From an uncultured Oscillospiraceae bacterium (GTDB taxonomy: Bacteria; Bacillota_A; Clostridia; Oscillospirales; Acutalibacteraceae): 36,443 nucleotides of DNA. The stretch covers positions 1-36,443 of the forward strand of contig CAJUNS010000027.1 of assembly GCA_910587995.1 (NCBI GenBank), read 5' to 3'. Made by a program: the position numbers and the translations under genes. Numbering within the stretch: position 1 is the stretch's first letter; the number at the start of each line of letters is the position of its first letter. Below are positions 1 through 6,913 of this stretch, piece by piece. The notes under the pieces were generated by a model that was not told the DNA's origin, made no database searches, and saw only the letters and a list, made by a program, of their open reading frames with translations.

Positions 1-1
1 C

Positions 2-292
2 AGCCAGCGCCTGCCCCTGTCTGAACGTCTGAAAGGCCCGGACATCCAGCTCAAGCAGGCAATTCTTGACCTGCGCACCCAGGCTTTGGCCCGGGCTATA
101 GACGGGATGACAGGGGACAAGCCCATGGACTACTCCCGGTTCGTCCAGGAGAACATTGACTGCCACTTTGCGCCGGAGGACGAGGGGAAAATCCCCATCC
201 GCAGGGCGCTGTACCTTGCCGGCGGATGGGACGACGGGAAAGCCGCCTGCGTCTATCACTACCTGTTGGCGCTGCCCTTTACCATGATATAA
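2..292 (+). CDS. 3' end of an unrecognised gene, probably mobile-element borne (partial)
   Basis: The reading frame is open from the left edge and stops with TAA at 290-292, so the start lies outside the window. About 96 residues are visible, with GC-rich third codon positions. The C-terminal part includes DYSRFVQENIDCHF and PIRRALYLAGGWDDG. No catalytic motif, membrane segment or signal is visible. A ribosome site (AAGGAGG) follows the stop immediately and serves a truncated ClpP-like reading frame at 304, so the two were probably co-transcribed. I do not recognise the family. The setting of a ClpP-like fragment and an integrase remnant suggests cargo of an integrative conjugative element, which is inference. 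Confidence 0.5.
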   Translation, partial: SQRLPLSERLKGPDIQLKQAILDLRTQALARAIDGMTGDKPMDYSRFVQENIDCHFAPEDEGKIPIRRALYLAGGWDDGKAACVYHYLLALPFTMI

Positions 293-303
293 GGAGGTTA
301 GCT

Positions 304-644
304 ATGAACCCGATTTACACCATGCCCCATATTTTGATTGAAACCAGCGAGGGCGCCACGGCCCACAGCCTGCAGGACGAGCTCTTCCAAGACCGGCAAA
401 TCGAGCTTGTTGCCCGGGTCCTATGTCAAGCCTGGAAGCAGGCCCTGGGGCGTGCTGGAATCCCAGGGCTATACGGCCCTTTGAGACTGCCTGCCTGAAC
501 ACGCGGGCCGCGCTCACCCTGGAGGGCGGGCTGGGCCCCGACTCCCTGGTAACAGAGAAAATCGTGGTGGGCCTGTTCAAGACCGCCCTGGGCCAGCCGG
601 ACCCCCTCCTGGCAGAGGTGTACCAGAGCCTGGAAATGTTTTGA
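304..644 (+). pseudogene. Truncated, frame-disrupted ClpP-like (TepA-type) protease fragment
   Basis: The ATG at 304 follows AAGGAGGTTAGCT, a good ribosome site. The first 39 or so residues (MNPIYTMPHILIE, then LQDELFQDRQIELV) resemble from memory the N-terminus of ClpP/TepA-like serine proteases carried by Firmicutes conjugative elements. After about 420 the similarity stops. The plausible coding frame appears to move to frame 2 (about 420-480, YVKPGSRPWGVLES) and then to frame 3 (about 480-644, ending LLAEVYQSLEMF), judging by GC-rich third positions. None of the catalytic Ser/His/Asp regions of ClpP is present, so this is not a working protease. The tail after 480 may belong to a different gene joined by deletion. 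Confidence 0.45.
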
Positions 645-971
645 CAATACACAATATCTCACCAGCAATCCTCTCACCCATTTCACAGCACATGTTACAT
701 GTTCAAAAACCAAGACAGGGCAATACAAAGTCCATGCCTTTGGCATTATTTTGTTTCTTAATATTCGCGGAAGTCAATGTAATCAAACTCACAACCCTCT
801 GTCTCGACAAGAGAAACTTAACTTCAAAATCCGCCTCACAAAAGTTTCTGAAATTCCAGAAGGACAGCTTTCCTATGACTTAGCTGATTTCACGCTTGAT
901 TTATCAGACAAGTCTTTAATTCATAAAGCTAATTTCAATTACATTGACCTGATAAAAGTACTCAATGTAAG
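645..971 (+). other. AT-rich stretch without a convincing gene
   Basis: This stretch is clearly richer in A+T than its flanks. One plus-strand frame stays open from about 751 into the integrase remnant, and its first 75 residues (for example YDLADFTLDLSDKSLIHKA) look protein-like. It has no ribosome site and runs antisense into the integrase fragment, so I do not call a gene. A short direct repeat, ACATGTT twice in a row, lies near 689-702. It is probably debris of an insertion or a deletion scar. Confidence 0.3.
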
Positions 972-1218
972 ACATCTAATTATCAACTCCACAGGTTGTA
1001 CCAGTTCGTCAGCCATGAACCTACCGTGTAATCATCTGAGCGGCTACGTCCAGGTCTTTGGCATCTTCCATCGCCACGGCCAACTTCTCCTTGACTTCTG
1101 CCTGTGTTTTACCCAGCACATTCTTGATAATGCGCTTGCCGGTGGCTGGGCCATAACCCACGCGTATCAGAAAAATGGGCACAGGAAAAAGGGAAGGTTT
1201 TTTCTTCGGCGGGGGCTG
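972..1218 (-). pseudogene. Tn916-type tyrosine recombinase, N-terminal remnant with frameshift
   Basis: Read on the minus strand, 1218 down to 1021 encodes PPPKKK, then GYGPATGKRIIKNVLGKTQA and EVKEKLAVAM. This is the typical arm-type DNA-binding N-terminus of Tn916-family integrases (pattern: GYDPATGKR ... GKTQAEVxxKL). The frame stops at TAG (1021-1023). In the neighbouring frame the expected continuation, DYTVGSWLTNWYNLW, can be read across the same place and then hits a stop, so a single-base frameshift has occurred. The catalytic domain (R-H-R-Y) is absent. This marks a dead integrative element and fits the debris to its left. Confidence 0.6.
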
Positions 1219-1230
1219 TGATGCGTTGGT

Positions 1231-2613
1231 TCAAACATCTGCTCTGGCATTGGTGGAGCGGGGCCGCCAATGCCCCAAAAGGTAATAAACGGCCATAGCA
1301 GCCGCCTCCAAGCTCCAGCATATGGACAGGGACCAGTGGACGCCGTTTGCCCCGATGAATCGGGAGAGCAGAAGCGCGGCGGGGACTCTTCCCAAAAACA
1401 TGGATAGTATGCCCACCAGCATGGGGAACCGGGGGCGCCCGCAGCCCCGGACCGTGCCGCTGAGAATGCCGAATATGCCCATTGTCAGGTAGAAGGGGGC
1501 CACGATGCGGAATTTGTCCATCCCCGCCTGCACCACCGCCTCCTCAGAGGTGAACAGCCGCAGGGGCAGGCTGCCCCAGAAGAATAAGAACGCGGAAATC
1601 AGCGCGGAAATTATGGTGCAGACAATCAGCGTGCTCCGAACCCCCTGGCGCAGCCGTTCCGGCTTGGCCGCGCCGGTATTCTGCCCCGCGAAGACCGAGA
1701 TGGCGGAGCCGAAGGTCATCATGGGCATGGTGCAGAAGGAATCAATCTTAATAACGGCGATGTTGGCCGCAATCACCGTGGTGCCGAAGCTGTTCAGCAC
1801 GGTCTGGACGATAATGTTCCCGATGGAGGACAGGGAATTCTGAAACCCGGAGGGGATTCCCAGCCGGATGACCTCCTTGAGCAAGGGCGGGGACATGATC
1901 AAGTCTTTGCGGTTTATGTGGATAGGGGAGGCGGGCCGGGCCAGCCAAAAGGCGGCGAACACTACCGAACAGAGCTGCGCCAGCAGAGTCGCCCAGGCCA
2001 CCCCGGCCACGCCCCAGCCCAGGCTGGCCACAAACACCAAATCCAACACAATGTTGATGGCACAGGAGATGGCCAGGAAGAGGAAGGGAGAGACGGAATC
2101 GCCCACGCCCTGGAAAATGCCGTTGAACATATTGAACAGCATCAGAAACAGCACGCCAGCAAACGTGATTTGCATATAGGTGACAGACTGGCCCATAATA
2201 CCGGCGGGCGTGTTCACCAGCCGGAGCAGCAGGGAGCTTGCGGGGATGCCCGCCCCCATGAGGAACAGCCCGGTGAGCACCGTGATGGTGCAGACCGTTC
2301 CGGTGGCGGATTTCAGCTTGCCATAGTCCTTGGCCCCAAAGGCCTGAGAAATCACGATGCCCGTGCCCACGGAGATGCCCAGGAAAAAGGAAACCAGCAG
2401 GTTGATAACCGGACCGCTGGCGCCCACCGCGGCCAGGGCCTCGCTGCCGATGTACTGCCCTACCACAATGGAGTCCACCGTGTTGTAAAGCTGCTGCAGG
2501 ATATTTCCCAGCAGCAGGGGGACTGAAAATTTAAGAATCTTCTCCATAGGATTTCCCACGGTCATATCGACGCCTCCGTGGGAATCCTTCTTTTTGGCCG
2601 TCTTTGTGTTCAA
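1231..2613 (-). CDS. MATE family efflux transporter
   Basis: This is a 460-residue polytopic membrane protein of the multidrug and toxic compound extrusion (MATE) family, expected to expel drugs or metabolites using a Na+ or H+ gradient. Visible family features are the N-terminal MTVGNPMEKILKFSVPLLLG followed by LQQLYNTVDSIVVGQYIG, the usual TM1 signature of the DinF/NorM-like clostridial group, and hydrophobic segments adding up to about 12 helices. Length is normal. I prefer the TTG at 2613, because a perfect AAAGGAGG lies 9 bases before it. An in-frame ATG at 2637 has no good ribosome site, and ATG 2565 is a further option. The gene is monocistronic and lies next to mobile-element debris. 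Substrate unknown. Confidence 0.88.
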   Translation of the reverse strand: MNTKTAKKKDSHGGVDMTVGNPMEKILKFSVPLLLGNILQQLYNTVDSIVVGQYIGSEALAAVGASGPVINLLVSFFLGISVGTGIVISQAFGAKDYGKLKSATGTVCTITVLTGLFLMGAGIPASSLLLRLVNTPAGIMGQSVTYMQITFAGVLFLMLFNMFNGIFQGVGDSVSPFLFLAISCAINIVLDLVFVASLGWGVAGVAWATLLAQLCSVVFAAFWLARPASPIHINRKDLIMSPPLLKEVIRLGIPSGFQNSLSSIGNIIVQTVLNSFGTTVIAANIAVIKIDSFCTMPMMTFGSAISVFAGQNTGAAKPERLRQGVRSTLIVCTIISALISAFLFFWGSLPLRLFTSEEAVVQAGMDKFRIVAPFYLTMGIFGILSGTVRGCGRPRFPMLVGILSMFLGRVPAALLLSRFIGANGVHWSLSICWSLEAAAMAVYYLLGHWRPRSTNARADV

Positions 2614-2650
2614 AGCCGTGCGCCTCCTTTGGTTCATTTAACTGCTTTCT

Positions 2651-2680
2651 ATTATATAAAGAAGGCGCGGGGGAAGTCTA
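2651..2680 (-). promoter_or_regulatory. Candidate sigma-A promoter of the MATE gene
   Basis: On the minus strand a perfect -10 box TATAAT (2656-2651) lies 18 bases after a weak -35 TAGACT (2680-2675). It is about 40 bases upstream of the chosen TTG start. Confidence 0.5.
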
Positions 2681-2799
2681 CAGTAGATACGCGGCTTTTT
2701 TGCTATTTCAGGCGCACTTGGCCCGGGGCGCGGTCCGCCGCCTCCTTTTGCCCGGCCGGAGGATTCATCCGCCATGCTTTTTCTGTGGCGAGGATGAAA

Positions 2800-2974
2800 T
2801 TTTACCGGGAAATTGTCCGGTAAAAAAGGATGGGCCAAGGGGGAAAAACCGGAGAACTTTCATTCCGATTGGGCAATTTCGCCGGATTGCCTGGACAATT
2901 TTGGCCCCCGGACCCTAAAAAACGCAAAAAAAGCAGGATTTTACCATGACAAAACCGGGCTTATGGCAAAATCC
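2800..2974. promoter_or_regulatory. Cluster of inverted repeats upstream of the first sugar operon
   Basis: Three inverted pairs lie in a gene-free stretch. TTTTACCGG/CCGGTAAAA (2800-2808 and 2817-2825) is perfect. AAATTGTCC/GGACAATTT (2810-2818 and 2893-2901) is perfect but distant. GGATTTTACCAT pairs with ATGGCAAAATCC (2936-2947 and 2963-2974) at 11 of 12 positions. They sit just upstream of the candidate promoter at 2989-3017. They could be operator sites for the AraC-type regulator of the operon or a leftover hairpin; nothing here decides between them. Confidence 0.4.
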
Positions 2975-2988
2975 GCAGGATGTTTTTA

Positions 2989-3017
2989 TGGACAAATCAG
3001 GAATGACTCATTATGCT
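2989..3017 (+). promoter_or_regulatory. Candidate promoter of the first sugar operon
   Basis: TGGACA (-35, 2989-2994) and TATGCT (-10, 3012-3017) are separated by 17 bases, about 90 bases before the first start codon. Both boxes deviate from consensus, which suits an activated promoter under AraC-type control. Confidence 0.45.
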
Positions 3018-3106
3018 TTTCTTAACGTCAAGGCCGGAGCCATCCAACGGCGTTTGGAGCCCGGCAGGCAGTCCGGAAACTCAATTCAATAAAGGAGCGA
3101 TGCAAA

Positions 3107-4078
3107 ATGAGCGGAAAAACCGCTTCCGCCGGAACAAGTCCCCAGCCGGAACAGAAGAAGGAGAAGGGAAGGTTCCGCAAGGAGCTGAAAACCAACAAAG
3201 TCCTTTTCATAATGCTTATCCCGGCAACACTGTACTTCTTTGTAAACAACTACCTCCCCATTGTGGGCATTTACTTTGCCTTCACTAAGTTCAACTTCTC
3301 CGGCGGCCTGTTCGGCAGCCCTTTCTGCGGGATGGAAAACTTCCGCTTCTTGTGGGAATCCGGTAAGCTGACCATGCTGACCGTAAACACCATTTGCTAC
3401 AACATCGCCTTTATTCTCTGCGGCAATGTTCTGCAGATTGTATGCGCCATTCTGCTCAGCCGGATTGGTGGCAAGTATTTCAGGAAAATCACCCAGTCCG
3501 TTATGTTTCTGCCCTACTTTGTCTCTTACGTTATTCTAAACGTAATTGTCTACAACCTGTTCAACTATGACGTGGGCTTCCTCAACGGCGTCATCCGCTC
3601 CATAGGCGGCGCACCCTTCGACGCCTACAACACCCCGGGCGTCTGGCCTGTGCTGATGGTCATTTTCTATCTGTGGAAGCAGGTGGGCTATGGCACGGTC
3701 ATCTATCTGGCCACAATCACCAGCATTGACCCGGAGCTGTATGAGGCCGCTGAGATTGACGGGGCCACGGTGTTCCAGCAGATCCGCTATATCACGGTGC
3801 CCCTGCTGCTGCCCACCTTCATCACCCTGCTGCTGTTCAGCCTGGGCAGCATTATGAAGGGCCAGTTCGATCTGTTCTACCAGGTGGTGGGGAACAACGG
3901 CGTCCTTTACAGCGTGACGGACATTATGGACACCTTCGTCTACCGCTCCTTAAAGCAGGACTTTGACGTTGGAATGAGCACTGCCGCCGGGCTGTACCAG
4001 TCGGTATTCGGGTTTATTGTTATCATGGTTACCAATACCCTGATTAAGCGCAGCCACCCGGAGCAGGCACTGTTCTAA
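3107..4078 (+). CDS. LplB-type ABC sugar transporter permease
   Basis: This 323-residue inner-membrane permease is one half of an oligosaccharide ABC importer (CUT1 group). A charged N-terminus precedes KVLFIMLIPATLYFFVNNYL (first membrane helix) and the family phrase PIVGIYFAFTKFN. About six helices are visible. The EAA loop that contacts the ATPase is YEAAEIDGATVFQQIRYITV, near residues 210-230. The start ATG follows AAAGGAG at good spacing. It is followed by the partner permease and the binding lipoprotein. No ATPase gene is nearby, so the importer probably uses a shared MsmK/MsmX-like ATPase encoded elsewhere. Substrate unknown; LplB relatives commonly carry plant or host oligosaccharides. 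Confidence 0.9.
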   Translation: MSGKTASAGTSPQPEQKKEKGRFRKELKTNKVLFIMLIPATLYFFVNNYLPIVGIYFAFTKFNFSGGLFGSPFCGMENFRFLWESGKLTMLTVNTICYNIAFILCGNVLQIVCAILLSRIGGKYFRKITQSVMFLPYFVSYVILNVIVYNLFNYDVGFLNGVIRSIGGAPFDAYNTPGVWPVLMVIFYLWKQVGYGTVIYLATITSIDPELYEAAEIDGATVFQQIRYITVPLLLPTFITLLLFSLGSIMKGQFDLFYQVVGNNGVLYSVTDIMDTFVYRSLKQDFDVGMSTAAGLYQSVFGFIVIMVTNTLIKRSHPEQALF

Positions 4079-4205
4079 GAAACTTGGTTGATTGGTTTTC
4101 CCCGCCGGGGGCCTGCACATACAGGGCCGCGGATATGCATGCCGCAAAACCAGTTGAATCAGCGTTTCCCAAAACTTTCAAAGTGAAACGGAGGATATTC
4201 ACACA

Positions 4206-5114
4206 ATGGAACAAACAGTTTCAACCAAAAATAAGATACGCAGAACGCCCTCCACCATGGCGTTTAACGTGATTGCCTATTCGGCCATTGCCCTGCTTTC
4301 TGCCATCTGCCTTTTCCCCCTCATTCTGGTGGTGTCCGGCTCTTTTACCCAGAACAGCGTACTTATGCGCGAGGGCTACCGGCTGATTCCCTCCGCCTTG
4401 TCCACGGACGCCTACGCGGAGCTGTTCAAATACCCCGAGGGGATTATCCGGGCCTATGGAAGCACCATCCTGTGTACCATTGTTGGCACGGCCCTGGGCC
4501 TGTTCGTCATGAGCATGACTGGATATGTGCTGCAGCGCAAGGACTTCGTCTACCGCAACCGGGTCTCGTTCCTGATCTACTTTACCACCATATTCGGCGG
4601 CGGCATGGTGCCCTGGTACATTCTGCTCTCCCAGTACCTGCACCTGAACAACTCCTATGTAGCCAGGGTGTTCCCGCTTTTGATGACGCCCTTCCTGATT
4701 ATCCTGATGCGCACCTTTATCTCGTCCTCCTGCCCCGCGGCGATTGTGGAATCCGCGAAAATTGACGGGGCCGGGGACTTTAGAATATTCCTATCCATTG
4801 TACTGCCAATCATTGGGCCGGGGCTTGCCACGGTAGGCCTGTTTCTGGCACTGGCATATTGGAATGAATGGTACTTGACCTCCCTCTTTATCACCGACCG
4901 GGAGATGTACAGCCTACAGTATTATCTCTATGATATGCTGAACAGCTCCCGCTTCGCCCAGGAGATGGGTATGTTTTTGGGCGACCGGGAGCTGCCCGGC
5001 GAATCCATCAAAATGGCGATGGTGGTTGTGGTCACGGGTCCTATCATCTTCCTGTATCCCTTTGTGCAGAAATACTTCGTGGCGGGCATCACAATCGGTT
5101 CCGTGAAAGGATAA
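4206..5114 (+). CDS. YtcP-type ABC sugar transporter permease
   Basis: This 302-residue second permease subunit of the CUT1 importer pairs with the LplB-like protein upstream. The N-terminal helix (FNVIAYSAIALLSAICLFPL) and VSGSFTQNS are typical of YtcP. The EAA loop is VESAKIDGAGDFRIFLSIVL. The protein ends with KYFVAGITIGSVKG, the characteristic C-terminus of the family. The start ATG follows GGAGG with an 11-base gap, slightly long. A 127-base gap separates it from the upstream gene without a visible terminator, and only 29 bases separate it from the lipoprotein gene, consistent with one transcript. Confidence 0.9.
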   Translation: MEQTVSTKNKIRRTPSTMAFNVIAYSAIALLSAICLFPLILVVSGSFTQNSVLMREGYRLIPSALSTDAYAELFKYPEGIIRAYGSTILCTIVGTALGLFVMSMTGYVLQRKDFVYRNRVSFLIYFTTIFGGGMVPWYILLSQYLHLNNSYVARVFPLLMTPFLIILMRTFISSSCPAAIVESAKIDGAGDFRIFLSIVLPIIGPGLATVGLFLALAYWNEWYLTSLFITDREMYSLQYYLYDMLNSSRFAQEMGMFLGDRELPGESIKMAMVVVVTGPIIFLYPFVQKYFVAGITIGSVKG

Positions 5115-5143
5115 AAACCATATTTATTTTTAGGAGGATAACA

Positions 5144-6781
5144 ATGAAAAAACGTATGCTATGCTTATTGCTGGCGGTTGCCCTGTGCATGACGCTGTTC
5201 AGCGCCTGCGGCGGAGACAGCTCCTCGGAAAACAACAGCGGCTCCAAGGCCGAAAGCAGCGAGGCCGGCGCGTCCGAGTCCGGAGAAGGCTCCAGCGAAG
5301 CCAGCGCCGGTGAGACCGGCAATGGCGTGGATTTATCCAAAAAGTCCCACCTGATTATGTGGTCCCCTGGCACGCCCTCTCGCGATCACAACCGGATTGT
5401 GGAAAAACTCAGCGCCCTGACCGAGCGGGATCTGAACGCCAGTTTGGAGTGGAACCGCTTCCAGGATACCGCGAAGCTGAACCTGCTGCTCACCTCCGGC
5501 GAACCCATTGACCTGATTTACACAGCCAACTACCAGAACTACGCGGTCTATGCGGCCAAGGACGCCTTCCGGCCCCTGGACGAGTTCCTGCCCGAAATCT
5601 CCCCGGCCCTGGACCAGTATGTGACCGGTGAGATGTGGGACGCCGCCCGGGTCAACGGTACCATCTACATGGTGCCCTGCATGTGGCCCGAATGGGTTCC
5701 CTATGGCTTCCTGTGGCGGGAGGATTTGCGCAAGAAGTATAATCTGCCCGAGATTACGGATGATATCTCCACGATTGAGGCCTATATGGAGGGCATTAAG
5801 CAAAACGAGCCCGATATGCAGGTGACCGGCGAGGTGGTCTCCACCTATGGATCCATTGGCTCCCACTTTACCACCTGGGAGTTCCTGGACCGCAAGTATA
5901 AATGGGCCGACTTCCGGGTGCCCTATGGCCTGTATATTGATTATCAGGACCCCACAAAGGTAATCGACTGGTGGGAGACCGAGGAGTTTGCCAGTGACAT
6001 GAAGATGTTCAAGAGCTGGGCGGACGCCGGGTATTGGTCCCGCAGCTCTTTGGCCAATACCGAAAATAAGCAGGACGCCTTTGAGGCCGGAAAGACCGCC
6101 TGCGACCTGGCCTTTAACTCTCCCTCTGGCTATGCGAACCTGGTTTCCCGGGTCGCGGCCTCCCACCCTGACTGGGAGCTGGGCTGGCAGCCCCATTACA
6201 GGGTGAAGAACCTTGCCACCCCCAACCATGCCACCCAGAACGGCATGAGCATCCCCAACAGCGCCAACGAGCCTGAGCGGGGCTTGCTGCTGCTGGAAAA
6301 GCTGGTGCTGGACGAGGAGTACTTCCGCCTGTCTCAGTACGGGGAAGAGGGCGTTGACTACAACGTCACGGAGGATGGCTACTATGAGGCCGTTGGCGAC
6401 TCCACCACGGCGGGCTTCCCCCGTGAGGCCGGAAGCCTCTGGTCCACCCGGAACACAGAGTTCATGCTGTACCCCGAGGCCACCGCGCAAATCCTCAATG
6501 AGCTGAATTCTGAGTTTGAGACCTATACCTATCCCAACATCTGGACCGGCTTTGCCGAGGACACAACGCCCTACCAGTCTGAGAAAGCCGCCCTGGCCAA
6601 CGTGATTACCGAGTATCTGCCGCCCATCCAGGCGGGCCTGGTAGACGATGTGGACGCCGCCATCGCGGAGTTCCTGGAGAAAGCCAAGGTTGCCGGCCTG
6701 GATAAGATTCGGGAGGAATACAAGAGACAGTGGCTGGCCTATGTGGAGGAACACAACATCCAGCCCACAACCGTAAAATAA
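5144..6781 (+). CDS. Extracellular solute-binding lipoprotein (LplA-like)
   Basis: This 545-residue substrate-binding lipoprotein belongs to the adjacent CUT1 importer. The signal peptide (MKKRMLCLLLAVALCMTLF) ends in the lipobox FSAC with the lipidated Cys at residue 22. A Ser/Glu-rich flexible linker (about residues 25-60) tethers the binding domain to the membrane. The rest is the two-lobed family 1 fold, with LIMWSPGTPS near its start and DLIYTANYQNYAVY in the ligand-approach region. The start ATG follows TTTAGGAGGATAACA. Length is normal for LplA-type proteins (about 500-570). Ligand identity cannot be read from sequence. Confidence 0.88.
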   Translation: MKKRMLCLLLAVALCMTLFSACGGDSSSENNSGSKAESSEAGASESGEGSSEASAGETGNGVDLSKKSHLIMWSPGTPSRDHNRIVEKLSALTERDLNASLEWNRFQDTAKLNLLLTSGEPIDLIYTANYQNYAVYAAKDAFRPLDEFLPEISPALDQYVTGEMWDAARVNGTIYMVPCMWPEWVPYGFLWREDLRKKYNLPEITDDISTIEAYMEGIKQNEPDMQVTGEVVSTYGSIGSHFTTWEFLDRKYKWADFRVPYGLYIDYQDPTKVIDWWETEEFASDMKMFKSWADAGYWSRSSLANTENKQDAFEAGKTACDLAFNSPSGYANLVSRVAASHPDWELGWQPHYRVKNLATPNHATQNGMSIPNSANEPERGLLLLEKLVLDEEYFRLSQYGEEGVDYNVTEDGYYEAVGDSTTAGFPREAGSLWSTRNTEFMLYPEATAQILNELNSEFETYTYPNIWTGFAEDTTPYQSEKAALANVITEYLPPIQAGLVDDVDAAIAEFLEKAKVAGLDKIREEYKRQWLAYVEEHNIQPTTVK

Positions 6782-6788
6782 TTTCCGC

Positions 6789-6809
6789 CCGGCAGGAGGA
6801 AACTGCCGG
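6789..6809 (+). other. Hairpin downstream of the lipoprotein gene
   Basis: CCGGCAG (6789-6795) pairs perfectly with CTGCCGG (6803-6809) across a 7-base loop, and flanking TTTCC/GGAAA can extend it. There is no T tract, so it is more likely an mRNA-stabilising or partial-attenuation element between the binding protein and the regulator than a full terminator. Confidence 0.4.
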
Positions 6810-6913
6810 AAAAAGCAGAGCGCTCGTTGCATACAGGCGGAAAATCTGGTAAAATGACTACCACCCATTTATGTGGGCGGTACAGCCGGAATTGCAAAAG
6901 GAGAGAACAAGCC

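Noticed and set aside
751..1221. 156-codon plus-strand frame next to the MATE gene
   Set aside because: Its second half runs antisense to the recognisable integrase remnant and no ribosome site precedes it. The first half remains unassigned.
5333..6868. 511-codon open frame on the minus strand
   Set aside because: It is the antisense shadow of the solute-binding lipoprotein gene. It has no ribosome site and no recognisable domain, and long antisense frames are common in GC-rich genes.
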